A stretch of 49,802 nt of DNA from positions 1 to 49,802 of the forward strand of contig NZ_JAURWA010000172.1 in assembly GCF_030655195.1 (NCBI RefSeq), in the 5' to 3' direction. Below, in pieces: positions 7,741 to 15,884 of this stretch. The stretch comes from Patulibacter sp. GTDB taxonomy: Bacteria > Actinomycetota > Thermoleophilia > Solirubrobacterales > Solirubrobacteraceae. The notes under the pieces are model-generated. The model ran no database searches. It was not told where the DNA came from and saw only the letters and a program-made list of their open reading frames with translations. The number at the start of each line of letters is the position of its first letter. The stretch's first letter is position 1. The position numbers were made by a program, and so were the translations under genes.

Positions 7741-9351
7741 ATGTCGCCCGGCCGCCACCTGTTCGTCACGCGCGGCGACCTGACGCACCTGCACTGCGAC
7801 GCCTGGGTGCTGCCCACGGACCGCGAGGGGACGGTCACGCCGCCGTGGGTCGCCGAGCTCGAGCGCCTCGGCCGCGGGCGAGCCGACGCGTACGGCGGCC
7901 GGCTCGACGACGCCGCACGACGCGACCTGTCCGAGACCGGCGCGGCGGTCCTGCGGGCGCCGTCCGCCGACGATCCCGGCGTGATCGCCTGCGACACGGC
8001 GGTGGCCCACGGTGACGTGGCCGCGTGCGCGCAGGCCGCGTCCGTGGCGATCGCCCGCGTCAGCGCGATGGCCGACGGCGTGGAGGCCCGTCCGACGCGG
8101 ACCCTCGAGCAGCCGCGGTCCCGCGCCCTGGTGGCCCTGCCGACCGTCGGGGTCGGCGCAGGCGGGGGACGAGACGTGCGCGGGGCCGTGCTCGCAGGAC
8201 AGATCGAGGCGGCGCTGGGCACCCTGTCGGCGGAGGAGGGCCCGGACGTCGTCCTCGTCTGCTTCGACCACGAGCACTACGCCGCCGCGCAGCGCGCGCG
8301 GGCCGCGACCGGCGTGGGCGACGCGCTCTTCGCCGGCCTGGGGGCCGACCTGTCGGGGCGCATCGAGGTCCTGGCCGGCCACGCGCGCGCCGGGCGCCTG
8401 GTCCCGTTCGTCGGGGCCGGCGTCAGCATGGGTGCCGGGCTGCCCTCGTGGGTGGGGCTGCTGGACGAGCTGATCGCCCAGGCCGGCATGGAGTCCGACC
8501 GGGCCGCCCTGGACCGCGTCGACCTGCGCGATCGCGCCGCCCTGATCCAGAGCCGTCTCGGCGTCGGCGAGCTCGAGCGCATCCTGCTCCAGCGCCTGAC
8601 GTCCGCCTCCCGGGTGGCGCTCCAGCACCAGCTGCTCGCGTCGCTCCCGGTGCGCGAGGCCGCGTCGACGAACTGGGACGACCTCTTCGAGCGCGCGTGG
8701 CGGGACGCCGGCGCCGATCGCGTCGCCCAGCTGCCGTTCGACGGCCAGACGGGGGCGGAGCACTGGATCGTCAAGCTCCACGGCACCGTCCGCGACGGGC
8801 ACCTGCACGGCGTCGTCCTGACCCGCGACGACTACCTGCGGTTCGGTGCGGAGCGCAACGCCCTGGCGGGCATCGTCCAGTCGTTGCTGCTGACCCGGCA
8901 CATGCTCTTCGTCGGCTTCGGACTCAGCGACGAGACGTTCCACCGGATCGCCCACGACGTGCGGCAGGTGCTGCACGAGGGCTCGGGGATCGGGCGCACG
9001 GGGGCCTACGCGACGAGCCTGTCGCCGTCGCGGCAGACGGTCACGGCCGAGCTGTGGACGGGCCAGCTGGACGTCGTCTCCACGCGGCGGGCCGAGGACG
9101 GCGAGGGGCGGGCCGGCACCGCGCCCGCGGCTCGCCGGCTGGAGATCGCGCTCGACCTGCTCGGCATGCTCTCGGTCGACCCGCTCGGGCACCTGCTGGA
9201 CCCGTCGTTCGACGGCGCGCTGACGGCCGACGAGCGCCGGCTGGCCGAGGTCCTCCGGCGGTTCGCCGCCGACGCCGACCCGCTGCTGGACGGCGCTGGC
9301 CCCGCCGGGCGGGCCATCGGGCGCTGGCTCGACGGCATGCGCGAGCACTGA
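7741..9351 (+). CDS. SIR2-like protein with macro-like N-terminal domain
   Basis: A 536-residue two-domain protein. Residues 1 to about 205 look like a divergent macro-type fold: VTRGDLTHLHCDAWVLPTD resembles the macro 'GDIT..DAIVNAAN' opening, and ALPTVGVGAGGGR followed by VVLVCFD resembles the later glycine loop and strand. Residues of about 217-445 are a SIR2-like domain: VPFVGAGVSMGAG (NAD-binding GAGxS), STNWDD (N311), KLHG (H347) and FVGFGLSD. N311 and H347 correspond to the Asn/His pair needed for NAD cleavage in SIR2 effectors of antiphage systems such as ThsA. A helical tail ends the protein. It is a single gene between TetR and the sulfate operon, with no TIR partner nearby. The ATG at 7741 was preferred over an in-frame TTG at 7732. 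NAD hydrolysis or ADP-ribose chemistry is inference; a housekeeping role is possible. Confidence 0.85.
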   Translation: MSPGRHLFVTRGDLTHLHCDAWVLPTDREGTVTPPWVAELERLGRGRADAYGGRLDDAARRDLSETGAAVLRAPSADDPGVIACDTAVAHGDVAACAQAASVAIARVSAMADGVEARPTRTLEQPRSRALVALPTVGVGAGGGRDVRGAVLAGQIEAALGTLSAEEGPDVVLVCFDHEHYAAAQRARAATGVGDALFAGLGADLSGRIEVLAGHARAGRLVPFVGAGVSMGAGLPSWVGLLDELIAQAGMESDRAALDRVDLRDRAALIQSRLGVGELERILLQRLTSASRVALQHQLLASLPVREAASTNWDDLFERAWRDAGADRVAQLPFDGQTGAEHWIVKLHGTVRDGHLHGVVLTRDDYLRFGAERNALAGIVQSLLLTRHMLFVGFGLSDETFHRIAHDVRQVLHEGSGIGRTGAYATSLSPSRQTVTAELWTGQLDVVSTRRAEDGEGRAGTAPAARRLEIALDLLGMLSVDPLGHLLDPSFDGALTADERRLAEVLRRFAADADPLLDGAGPAGRAIGRWLDGMREH

Positions 9352-9354
9352 CCG

Positions 9355-9374
9355 CGCCCCCGCGGCCGGGGGCG
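9355..9374 (+). terminator. GC hairpin after the SIR2-like gene
   Basis: An 8-bp perfect stem (CGCCCCCG/CGGGGGCG) with a 4-nt loop begins 4 bp after the stop. There is no U tract, as is usual in high-GC actinobacteria. Confidence 0.55.
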
Positions 9375-9404
9375 TCCCGGACGTGTGACCTATTCCCGAT
9401 CCGG

Positions 9405-9491
9405 GTTGGGGCGTTATGGCGCGCCATCGCCTAATATGCGCAAACTCGATCAGGGTTTCCTCCCTGGACCGTCCTCACGAAAGCGATCTCC
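9405..9491 (+). promoter_or_regulatory. Sulfate operon promoter and leader
   Basis: A TAATAT -10 (9432-9437) stands out as the most AT-rich hexamer here. Upstream of it lies the perfect palindrome ATGGCGCGCCAT (9416-9427), flanked by GGCG/CGCC, in the spacer between a weak -35 and the -10, a repressor-type position. The 48-nt leader holds a small hairpin, CAGGG-6 nt-CCCTG (9451-9466). I see no known riboswitch. Confidence 0.5.
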
Positions 9492-10541
9492 ATGCGTCTG
9501 ACGACCCGACTTCCAGTCTTCGCCGCCCTCGCGGCGTCCGCGGTCCTCGCCGGCTGCGGCGGCGCCTCCGACGAGGTCGGCGGCGGCGAGTCCTCGTCGT
9601 CCTCGAGCGGCGCGCAGACGAAGCTCTCGCTCGTCGCCTACGCCGTCCCGAAGGTCGGCTTCGACAAGATCATCCCGGCGTTCCAGAAGACCGAGGCCGG
9701 CAAGGGCGTCACGTTCTCGCAGTCCTACGGCGCCTCGGGCGACCAGAGCCGCGCGGTCGAGGCCGGCCAGCCCGCCGACCTCGTCAACTTCTCGCTGACG
9801 CCCGACGTCACGCGCCTGGTGGACTCCGGCAAGGTCGCGGAGGACTGGAACACGAGCAACGCGGAGAAGGGCATCGTCTCCAGCTCGGTCGTCACGATCG
9901 TCGTCCGCAAGGGCAACCCCAAGGGCATCAAGGACTGGTCCGACCTGGTCAAGCCGGGCGTCGAGGTCGTGACGCCCAACGTGTTCTCCTCCGGCTCGGC
10001 CAAGTGGAACCTGCTGGCCCCCTACGCGCAGTACTCGAACGTCGGCAAGGACAAGGCCGCGGGCCTGAAGTTCGTCGGCGAGCTGCTGAAGAACATCAAG
10101 ACCCAGCCGAAGTCCGGCCGCGAGGCCACGCAGACCTTCCTGCAGGGCAAGGCCGACGCGCTGCTCTCGTACGAGAACGAGGCGCTGAACATCGAGAAGA
10201 ACCAGCCGGAGGCGGGCATCGAGCACGTCACGCCGCCGAACACCATCCGCATCGAGAACCCCTTCGCGGTCCTGAAGACCTCGAAGTTCCCCGAGCAGGC
10301 CAAGGCGTTCGCCGACTTCAACTTCTCGGCCGAGGGCCAGAAGCTCTGGGGCGAGGCCGGCTTCCGGCCCGTGCTGCCCGACGTCGCCAAGGAGTTCGCG
10401 GACAGGTACCCGGCGCCGAAGACGCTCTACACCGTCGAGCAGCTCGGCGGCTGGTCGAAGCTGAACGACACGCTGTTCGACCCGGACAAGGGCGACATCG
10501 CCAAGCTCTACGAGGACGCCGGTGCCTCGACCGGCGACTGA
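9492..10541 (+). CDS. cysP: Sulfate ABC transporter substrate-binding lipoprotein
   Basis: A 349-residue periplasmic-type binding protein that captures sulfate (or thiosulfate) for the CysTWA importer. Residues 1-22 are a lipoprotein signal (VLAGC lipobox, Cys22), followed by a Gly/Ser linker. The mature part has the family features LSLVAYAVPKVGFDKIIPAFQ, YGASGDQSRAVEAGQPADLVNFS, NPKGIKDWSDLVKPGVEVVTPN and SGSAKWNLLAPYA, characteristic of Sbp/CysP. It leads a four-gene operon with the two permeases and the ATPase. Whether it is Sbp or CysP cannot be decided from sequence; the symbol follows the family. Regulation by sulfur supply is likely from context. Confidence 0.93.
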   Translation: MRLTTRLPVFAALAASAVLAGCGGASDEVGGGESSSSSSGAQTKLSLVAYAVPKVGFDKIIPAFQKTEAGKGVTFSQSYGASGDQSRAVEAGQPADLVNFSLTPDVTRLVDSGKVAEDWNTSNAEKGIVSSSVVTIVVRKGNPKGIKDWSDLVKPGVEVVTPNVFSSGSAKWNLLAPYAQYSNVGKDKAAGLKFVGELLKNIKTQPKSGREATQTFLQGKADALLSYENEALNIEKNQPEAGIEHVTPPNTIRIENPFAVLKTSKFPEQAKAFADFNFSAEGQKLWGEAGFRPVLPDVAKEFADRYPAPKTLYTVEQLGGWSKLNDTLFDPDKGDIAKLYEDAGASTGD

Positions 10542-11415
10542 GGTCGCCGGCGGCGACGGGCCCGACGGGCGCACGCCCGCGGACCCGTCGACCCCGAGGC
10601 CCCGTGCGCGGAGCCGTCGACGGGCGCGTGCGGACGCCGGCGGCGTCGGGCCCCTCGGGCTCGGCGTCGCCACCCTGTGGCTCTCGATCATCGTCCTGCT
10701 GCCGCTGGCCGCCGTCGTCGCGAAGTCGCTCGACGGCGGGCTGCCCGCGTTCTGGGAGGCGATCACCTCGCCGCCGGCCACGCGGGCGCTGCAGCTGACG
10801 CTCATCGTCTCGATCGTCGTCACGGTGATCAACGCGGTCATGGGCACACTGATCGCGTGGGTCCTGGTCCGCGACGAGTTCCGCGGCAAGGCGCTGGTCA
10901 ACGCCCTGATCGACCTGCCGTTCGCGCTGCCGACGGTCGTGGCGTCGATCGTCCTGCTGACCCTGATCGGGCAGAACAGCCCGGTCGGCCTCGACCTCTT
11001 CGCGACCCACTGGGCCATCGGCATCGCGCTGCTCTTCGTGACGCTGCCGTTCGTCGTGCGCAGCGTGCAGCCCGTGCTGCTCGAGGTGGAGAAGGAGGCC
11101 GAGGAGGCCGCCGCGTCGCTCGGCGCGGGCAACCTGACGATCTTCCGGCTGATCATCCTGCCAGCGCTCCTGCCGGCGCTCGTCTCCGGCGCCGGCCTGG
11201 CGTTCGCCCGTGCGGTCGGCGAGTACGGCTCCGTCGTCCTGATCTCGGGCAACACGCCGCGCAACCAGGTCGCCTCGCAGTACATCTTCGACCGCATCGA
11301 GACGGACCGGCCCGCCGCGGCCGCCGCCATGTCGGTCACCCTGCTGCTCATCACCTTCGCGGTGCTGCTGCTGCTCCGGCTGTTCACCTGGTGGAGGACG
11401 CGCAATGAAGGTTGA
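10522..11415 (+). CDS. cysT: Sulfate ABC transporter permease CysT
   Basis: A 297-residue inner-membrane permease (CysT/CysU subunit), one half of the sulfate channel. It starts with a GTG overlapping the end of cysP by 20 bp, so the first 40 or so residues (Arg/Pro-rich, cytoplasmic) are the least certain part of the gene. About six membrane segments follow, including LWLSIIVLLPLAAVVAKSL, and the EAA loop EEAAASLGAGNLTIFRLIILP, which contacts the ATPase. VGEYGSVVLISGN is typical of sulfate/molybdate permeases. It overlaps cysW by 11 bp. Confidence 0.93.
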   Translation: MPRPATEVAGGDGPDGRTPADPSTPRPRARSRRRARADAGGVGPLGLGVATLWLSIIVLLPLAAVVAKSLDGGLPAFWEAITSPPATRALQLTLIVSIVVTVINAVMGTLIAWVLVRDEFRGKALVNALIDLPFALPTVVASIVLLTLIGQNSPVGLDLFATHWAIGIALLFVTLPFVVRSVQPVLLEVEKEAEEAAASLGAGNLTIFRLIILPALLPALVSGAGLAFARAVGEYGSVVLISGNTPRNQVASQYIFDRIETDRPAAAAAMSVTLLLITFAVLLLLRLFTWWRTRNEG

Positions 11416-12208
11416 TCGCGGGCCGCGGATCGCGCTGCGCACCGTCGCGCTGGTCTACCTGGGCCTGCTCCTGGTGCTGCCGGTCGGGCTGATCCTGTAC
11501 CGGACCTTCGAGGACGGGATCGGCGCGTTCTGGGACCAGATCTCGACCCCGGCGTCGATCTCCGCGATCAGCCTGACGCTCGAGATCGTCGCGATCGTCG
11601 TGCCGCTGAACGTCGTCTTCGGCGTCTTCGTCGCCCTCGCCCTCGTCCGAGGCCGGTTCCGCGGGCGGGGGATCGTGCAGGCGATCGTCGACCTGCCCTT
11701 CGCGGTCTCGCCGGTGATCGTCGGCGTCTCGCTCATCCTGCTCTGGGGCACCGACGGGTGGTTCGGCGGGGTCGCCGACGCCGGCTTCCAGATCATCTTC
11801 TCGCTGCCGGGAATGGTCCTGGCGACGATCTTCGTGACGCTGCCGTTCGTCGTCCGCGAGGTCGAGCCGGTGCTGCACGAGATCGGCAACGAGCAGGAGC
11901 AGGCCGCCTCCACGCTGGGCGCCGACCGCTGGCAGACGTTCTGGCGGATCACGCTCCCGTCGATCCGCTGGGGCCTGGCCTACGGCATCGTCCTGACGAT
12001 CGCCCGGGCACTCGGCGAGTTCGGGGCGGTGTCGGTCGTCTCGGCCGGCGCATCCGGCGAGTCCGAGACCCTGACCCTCCTCGTGGCCAACCGCTTCGAG
12101 GACCTCAACCTCCCCGGCAGCTACGCGGCCGCGACGGTGCTGATGGGCTTCGCGCTCGTCGCCCTGATCCTCATGTCCCTCTTCGAGTACAGGAGCAAGC
12201 GCGCATGA
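11405..12208 (+). CDS. cysW: Sulfate ABC transporter permease CysW
   Basis: A 267-residue membrane permease that pairs with CysT. Membrane segments include [37 protein letters not shown] and a final [21 protein letters not shown]. The EAA loop [21 protein letters not shown] is intact, followed by [12 protein letters not shown], a CysW hallmark. The ATG at 11405 lies inside the end of cysT, and its stop overlaps the cysA start (ATGA), so all three are translationally coupled. Confidence 0.94.
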   Translation: MKVDRGPRIALRTVALVYLGLLLVLPVGLILYRTFEDGIGAFWDQISTPASISAISLTLEIVAIVVPLNVVFGVFVALALVRGRFRGRGIVQAIVDLPFAVSPVIVGVSLILLWGTDGWFGGVADAGFQIIFSLPGMVLATIFVTLPFVVREVEPVLHEIGNEQEQAASTLGADRWQTFWRITLPSIRWGLAYGIVLTIARALGEFGAVSVVSAGASGESETLTLLVANRFEDLNLPGSYAAATVLMGFALVALILMSLFEYRSKRA

Positions 12209-13161
12209 TCGCCGCCGAGAACGTCGAGAAGCACTACGGGGACTTCCACGCGCTGCGCGACGTCTCCATCGAGATCCCCGACGGGTCCCTGACCGCGCTG
12301 CTGGGGCCGTCGGGGTCGGGCAAGTCGACCCTCCTGCGGGTGATCGCCGGACTCGAGGTGCCGGACTCCGGCGCCGTCGTGATCTCGGGGGAGGACGTCA
12401 CCCACACCTCGCCGCAGAAGCGCGGGATCGGGTTCGTCTTCCAGCACTACGCGGCGTTCAAGCACATGACCGTGCGCGACAACGTCGCCTTCGGTCTGAA
12501 GATCCGCAAGCGGGGCAAGGACGAGATCGCCAGGCGGGTCGACGAGCTGCTCGAGATCGTCGGCCTCGCCGGGTACCAGACGCGCTACCCGTCGCAGCTC
12601 TCCGGCGGCCAGCGCCAGCGCATGGCCCTGGCCCGCGCCCTGGCGGTCGAGCCGCAGGTGCTGCTGCTCGACGAGCCGTTCGGCGCACTGGACGCGAAGG
12701 TCCGCGAGGACCTGCGCACCTGGCTGCGCCGGCTGCACGACGACGTCCACGTCACCACCGTCCTGGTCACGCACGACCAGGAGGAGGCGATGGACGTCGC
12801 CGACCGGATCGCCGTGATGAGCGAGGGCCGCATCGAGCAGGTCGGCTCGCCCCGGGAGCTCTACGACACGCCGCAGACCGAGTTCGTGATGTCGTTCCTC
12901 GGGCCCACCGCCACGCTGCGCGGCGAGGTCGTCCGGCCCCACGACCTGGTGCTGTCGCACGAGAAGATCGACGACGGGGTGGCCGTGATCATCGAGCGCG
13001 TCGTGCACCTGGGCTTCGAGGTCCGCGTCGAGCTGCTCGACGAGGCGGGGGAGCGGGTCACCGCCCAGACGACCCGGGGCAGGGCCGCCGAGCTCGGGCT
13101 GTACCCCGGTCAGGCGCTGTTCGTACGGACCGCCCGGCCGGACCAGATCCCGGCGCTCTGA
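12205..13161 (+). CDS. cysA: Sulfate ABC transporter ATP-binding protein
   Basis: A 318-residue ATPase that powers CysTW. Walker A is GPSGSGKST (residues 34-42), the Q loop [13 protein letters not shown], the signature [15 protein letters not shown] (132 onward), Walker [12 protein letters not shown] and the switch histidine in [10 protein letters not shown]. About 80 residues after the ATPase core form a CysA/ModC-like C-terminal regulatory region ([22 protein letters not shown]); PHDL is characteristic of sulfate-type ATPases. It is the last gene of the operon and is followed by a strong nested hairpin. Confidence 0.95.
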   Translation: MIAAENVEKHYGDFHALRDVSIEIPDGSLTALLGPSGSGKSTLLRVIAGLEVPDSGAVVISGEDVTHTSPQKRGIGFVFQHYAAFKHMTVRDNVAFGLKIRKRGKDEIARRVDELLEIVGLAGYQTRYPSQLSGGQRQRMALARALAVEPQVLLLDEPFGALDAKVREDLRTWLRRLHDDVHVTTVLVTHDQEEAMDVADRIAVMSEGRIEQVGSPRELYDTPQTEFVMSFLGPTATLRGEVVRPHDLVLSHEKIDDGVAVIIERVVHLGFEVRVELLDEAGERVTAQTTRGRAAELGLYPGQALFVRTARPDQIPAL

Positions 13162-13162
13162 G

Positions 13163-13201
13163 GGCGGGGCGCCGGCCCCGGGACGGGGCCGCCGCCCCGC
13201 C
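13163..13201. terminator. Nested GC hairpin between convergent genes
   Basis: The outer stem GGCGGGGC/GCCCCGCC encloses an inner stem GGCCCC/GGGGCC. It separates cysA (plus) from the aminotransferase (minus, ending at 13209) and probably ends both transcripts. Confidence 0.65.
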
Positions 13202-13208
13202 GCGGGCG

Positions 13209-14411
13209 TCAGGCGTCCGCGAGCGCGCCGCGCAGGCGCCCCAGGCCCGTGCGGATCTCCGCCGGGCTGTGGGTCGTGAACGACAGCCGCAGCGTGCGCG
13301 GGTCCGGCGTCGTCGCGTAGAACGGCGCGCCGGGCACGTAGGCGACCTGCCGCTCGATCGCCCGCGGCAGCAGCGCGGTGGCGTCCATGCCCTCCGGCAG
13401 GCGCGCCCACACGAACATGCCGCCCTCGGGCCGGTTGAACGTCGAGCCCTCCGGCAGCGTCTCCGGCAGCAGCTCGAGCATCGCGTCCCGCCGCTCGCCG
13501 TAGACCTCGCGCAGCCGGTCGAGGTGGGCGTCGAGGTCGACGTGGGCCAGCCAGAGCGCGGTTGCGGCCTGGTCGACGGTGGAGGAGTGCAGGTCGGCCG
13601 CCTGCTTGGCGATCGTCAGGGGGGTGCGCAGCGCCGCGGGGCACCGCACCCAGCCGATCCGCAGGCCGGGGGCCGCCACCTTCGACAGCGTGGACAGCGC
13701 CAGGGTGCGCTCCGCGGCGCCGGGGATGGCGGCCAGCGGCGTCGACGGCTCCCCGGCGTAGCGCAGCTCGCCGTACGGGTCGTCCTCGATGGCCCAGAGG
13801 CCCGTCCGCTCGAGGACCGCGGCGAGCTCGACCCGGCGGGCCTCGCTGAGCGTCCGGCCCGTCGGGTTGTGGAACGTCGGGACGACGTAGAGCAGCTTCG
13901 GCCGGTGCTCGGCGACGAGGCGTTCGACGGCCGCGGGGTCGATCCCGTCCTCGTCGCACGGCACGGGGATCGGCACCGCGCCGGCCAGCTGGAACGCCTG
14001 CAGCGCGGCCAGGTAGCTGGGGTCCTCGACGAGGATCCGGTCCCCCGGCTCGAGGAACACCGTCGCGATGAGGGTCAGCGCCTGCTGCGAGCCGCTCGTG
14101 ATCAGCAGGTCCTCGGGACCGGTCGGCAGACCGCGCAGGCTCAGCCGGTCCGCGACGCGTCGGCGCAGCTCGGGGTCCCCCTCGGTGGTCGAGTACTGCA
14201 GGGAGCGCTCGGCGCTGCCCGGCTCGAGCGCCGCGGCGAACGCGGCGGCGATGCCCGCCTGGTCGAACAGCTCGGGGGCCGGCAGGCCGCCGGCGAACGA
14301 GAGGACGCCGGGCTTCTCGGTCAGCGCCAGGATCTCGCGTACCGGCGAGCTCGCGACGCCGCGAAGACGCGCGGCGACCGGAGCTGCAGGACCGGGGGGC
14401 GAGGACGACAT
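13209..14411 (-). CDS. PLP-dependent aminotransferase (LysN/MocR-like fold type I)
   Basis: A 400-residue fold-type I aminotransferase. It begins with SPVREILALTEKPGVLSFAGGLPAPELF, which is typical of the 2-aminoadipate/valine-pyruvate/kynurenine aminotransferase group. PLP-site features are SGSQQAL, the PTFHNPTGRTLS asparagine, IEDDPYGELRY and the Schiff-base lysine in STLSKVAAPGLRIGW. The C-terminus has RPEGGMFVWARLPEG and LRLSFTTHSP. No HTH is present, so it is an enzyme and not a MocR regulator. The ATG at 14411 has TATCCT 8 bp upstream. The exact amino donor is unknown. Confidence 0.9.
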   Translation of the reverse strand: MSSSPPGPAAPVAARLRGVASSPVREILALTEKPGVLSFAGGLPAPELFDQAGIAAAFAAALEPGSAERSLQYSTTEGDPELRRRVADRLSLRGLPTGPEDLLITSGSQQALTLIATVFLEPGDRILVEDPSYLAALQAFQLAGAVPIPVPCDEDGIDPAAVERLVAEHRPKLLYVVPTFHNPTGRTLSEARRVELAAVLERTGLWAIEDDPYGELRYAGEPSTPLAAIPGAAERTLALSTLSKVAAPGLRIGWVRCPAALRTPLTIAKQAADLHSSTVDQAATALWLAHVDLDAHLDRLREVYGERRDAMLELLPETLPEGSTFNRPEGGMFVWARLPEGMDATALLPRAIERQVAYVPGAPFYATTPDPRTLRLSFTTHSPAEIRTGLGRLRGALADA

Positions 14412-14419
14412 GACCGCGC

Positions 14420-14425
14420 AGGATA
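14420..14425 (-). promoter_or_regulatory. -10 hexamer TATCCT of the aminotransferase
   Basis: TATCCT on the minus strand ends 8 bp before the ATG at 14411, a leaderless arrangement. Confidence 0.45.
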
Positions 14426-14512
14426 CGGGCAGGGACGCCCCCGGGGCCGCGCGACCCTTGGCGGGTACAACCGACCCGACCGGACGACGGTCGTGGCGGT
14501 GCGCCGGGCGCC

Positions 14513-14529
14513 GCCCCGTCGCCCGGGGC
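14513..14529 (-). terminator. Hairpin downstream of efeB
   Basis: A 6-bp GCCCCG/CGGGGC stem with a 5-nt loop, 50-66 bp after the efeB stop. It is a plausible end of the efeUOB transcript. The 14412-14578 gap otherwise shows only the aminotransferase promoter. Confidence 0.35.
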
Positions 14530-14578
14530 GCCGACGCCGACGCGTCGCGTCCGGCCGTCGGCGGCCCGCCCGGCCCGC

Positions 14579-15880
14579 TCAGCCGCGGAAGAGGCCCTCG
14601 CCGACGAAGCCGCCCGGCCGGACGCCCGGAGGCACCGCGAAGAGGCCGCTGCCGGTGTGCTGGATGTACTCCATCAGCGCGTCGCCGACCCCGAGCTTGC
14701 GCTGGATCGCGACGAACTGGCGGTGCGGGTCCTGCTGGAAGGCGACGAAGAACAGACCCGCGTCGAGCTGGCCCGTCCGGCTGTCGATGCCGTCGGTGTA
14801 GGAGTACCCGCGGCGCAGGATGTGCTGGCCGTCGTTGACCGCGGGGGAGGCCAGGCGGATGTGGGCGTCGGGCGGGATCACCGTGATGCCGTCGCTGCCC
14901 TTGATGTCGAGGTCGACCTCGTCGAACTCGGCCTTCCCGGTCAGCGGGGCGCCCGAGACCTTGGTGCGGCCGAAGACGGCCTCCTGGTCGGCCAGGCGGT
15001 CGCGGTCCCAGGTCTCGATGAACATCCGGATCCGGCGGGCGACGAGGTACGAGCCGCCGCGGAACCACGTCTGCGGCTCCTCGCGCCCGACCCAGACGAA
15101 GCGGTCCATGCCCCTGGTGTCCTCGGCGCGGAGGTTGTTCGTCCCGTCCTTGAACCCCATGAGGTTGCGCGGGGTGGCCTGCGACCGGGTGGTCGACGAC
15201 GTGCGGCCGAAGCCCAGCTGGGTCCAGCGCAGCGTGGCGGACCCGAACGCGATGCGGGCCAGGTTGCGCACCGCGTGGAAGGCGACCTGCGGGTCGTTCG
15301 AGCACGCCTGGACGCAGAGGTCGCCACCGGTGCGGTCGGGGTCCAGCTGGTCGCCGGGCAGGTCGCCCAGCGGCTTCAGTGCGCTCGGACGCCGCGCGCG
15401 CAGGCCGAAGCGGTCCTTCCCGTCCCGCTCGAAGACGTCGGGCCCGAAGCCGAAGGTGATCGTCAGCTGGGCGGGCGCCAGGCCGGCGGCCTCGCCGGTG
15501 TCCTCGGGCGGGAGCTCCGGGTGCCCGGCGACGGTCCCGGTGGGGCGACCGGCGCACATCAGCTCCGCGGCGCGGGTCCACTCGCGCAGCAGGTCGCGCA
15601 GCTCCGCGGCGGTCTCGATCGTCAGGTCGAAGGACCCGAAGACGATGCGGTCCTGCGCGGGGGTGGCGATGCCGGCCTGGTGCTCGCCGTGGAACGGGAC
15701 GACGTCCGCGGCGCCGGAGCCCGCGTCGGCCTCCGCCTGGCCCGTCGCGTAGCCCGCGCCGCCGGCGGCGGCGATGCCGAGCAGCCCGCCGCCGGTCAGG
15801 AGCGCGCGGCGGCGCGTCATGCCGCGCCGCGGAGCGTCCGTCCCGTCCGGGGTCCCCGTCTCGTCGCGCCGACCGGCCAT
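14579..15880 (-). CDS. efeB: DyP-type peroxidase EfeB, Tat-exported
   Basis: A 433-residue dye-decolorising heme peroxidase of the EfeUOB ferrous-iron system. A twin-arginine signal (TRRRALLTGGGLLGIAAAGG) exports it folded. DyP hallmarks are present: GFKDGTNN (GxxDG, catalytic Asp245), HIRLASP (likely heme ligand His340) and SYLVARRIRM with the distal arginine. QLTITFGFGPDVF marks the first ferredoxin-like domain. It is thought to oxidise Fe(II) or act on heme outside the membrane for EfeU uptake. It starts 4 bp after the efeO stop, so it belongs to the same operon. Confidence 0.95.
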   Translation of the reverse strand: MAGRRDETGTPDGTDAPRRGMTRRRALLTGGGLLGIAAAGGAGYATGQAEADAGSGAADVVPFHGEHQAGIATPAQDRIVFGSFDLTIETAAELRDLLREWTRAAELMCAGRPTGTVAGHPELPPEDTGEAAGLAPAQLTITFGFGPDVFERDGKDRFGLRARRPSALKPLGDLPGDQLDPDRTGGDLCVQACSNDPQVAFHAVRNLARIAFGSATLRWTQLGFGRTSSTTRSQATPRNLMGFKDGTNNLRAEDTRGMDRFVWVGREEPQTWFRGGSYLVARRIRMFIETWDRDRLADQEAVFGRTKVSGAPLTGKAEFDEVDLDIKGSDGITVIPPDAHIRLASPAVNDGQHILRRGYSYTDGIDSRTGQLDAGLFFVAFQQDPHRQFVAIQRKLGVGDALMEYIQHTGSGLFAVPPGVRPGGFVGEGLFRG

Positions 15881-15884
15881 GGGG

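Noticed and set aside
7741..9351. Thoeris antiphage system
   Set aside because: No TIR-domain ThsB is nearby, and the domain order differs. Only the SIR2-like effector similarity is supported.
9438..9491. Riboswitch (SAM or cysteine type) in the sulfate operon leader
   Set aside because: The leader is only about 48 nt, with one 5-bp hairpin; too short for known classes.
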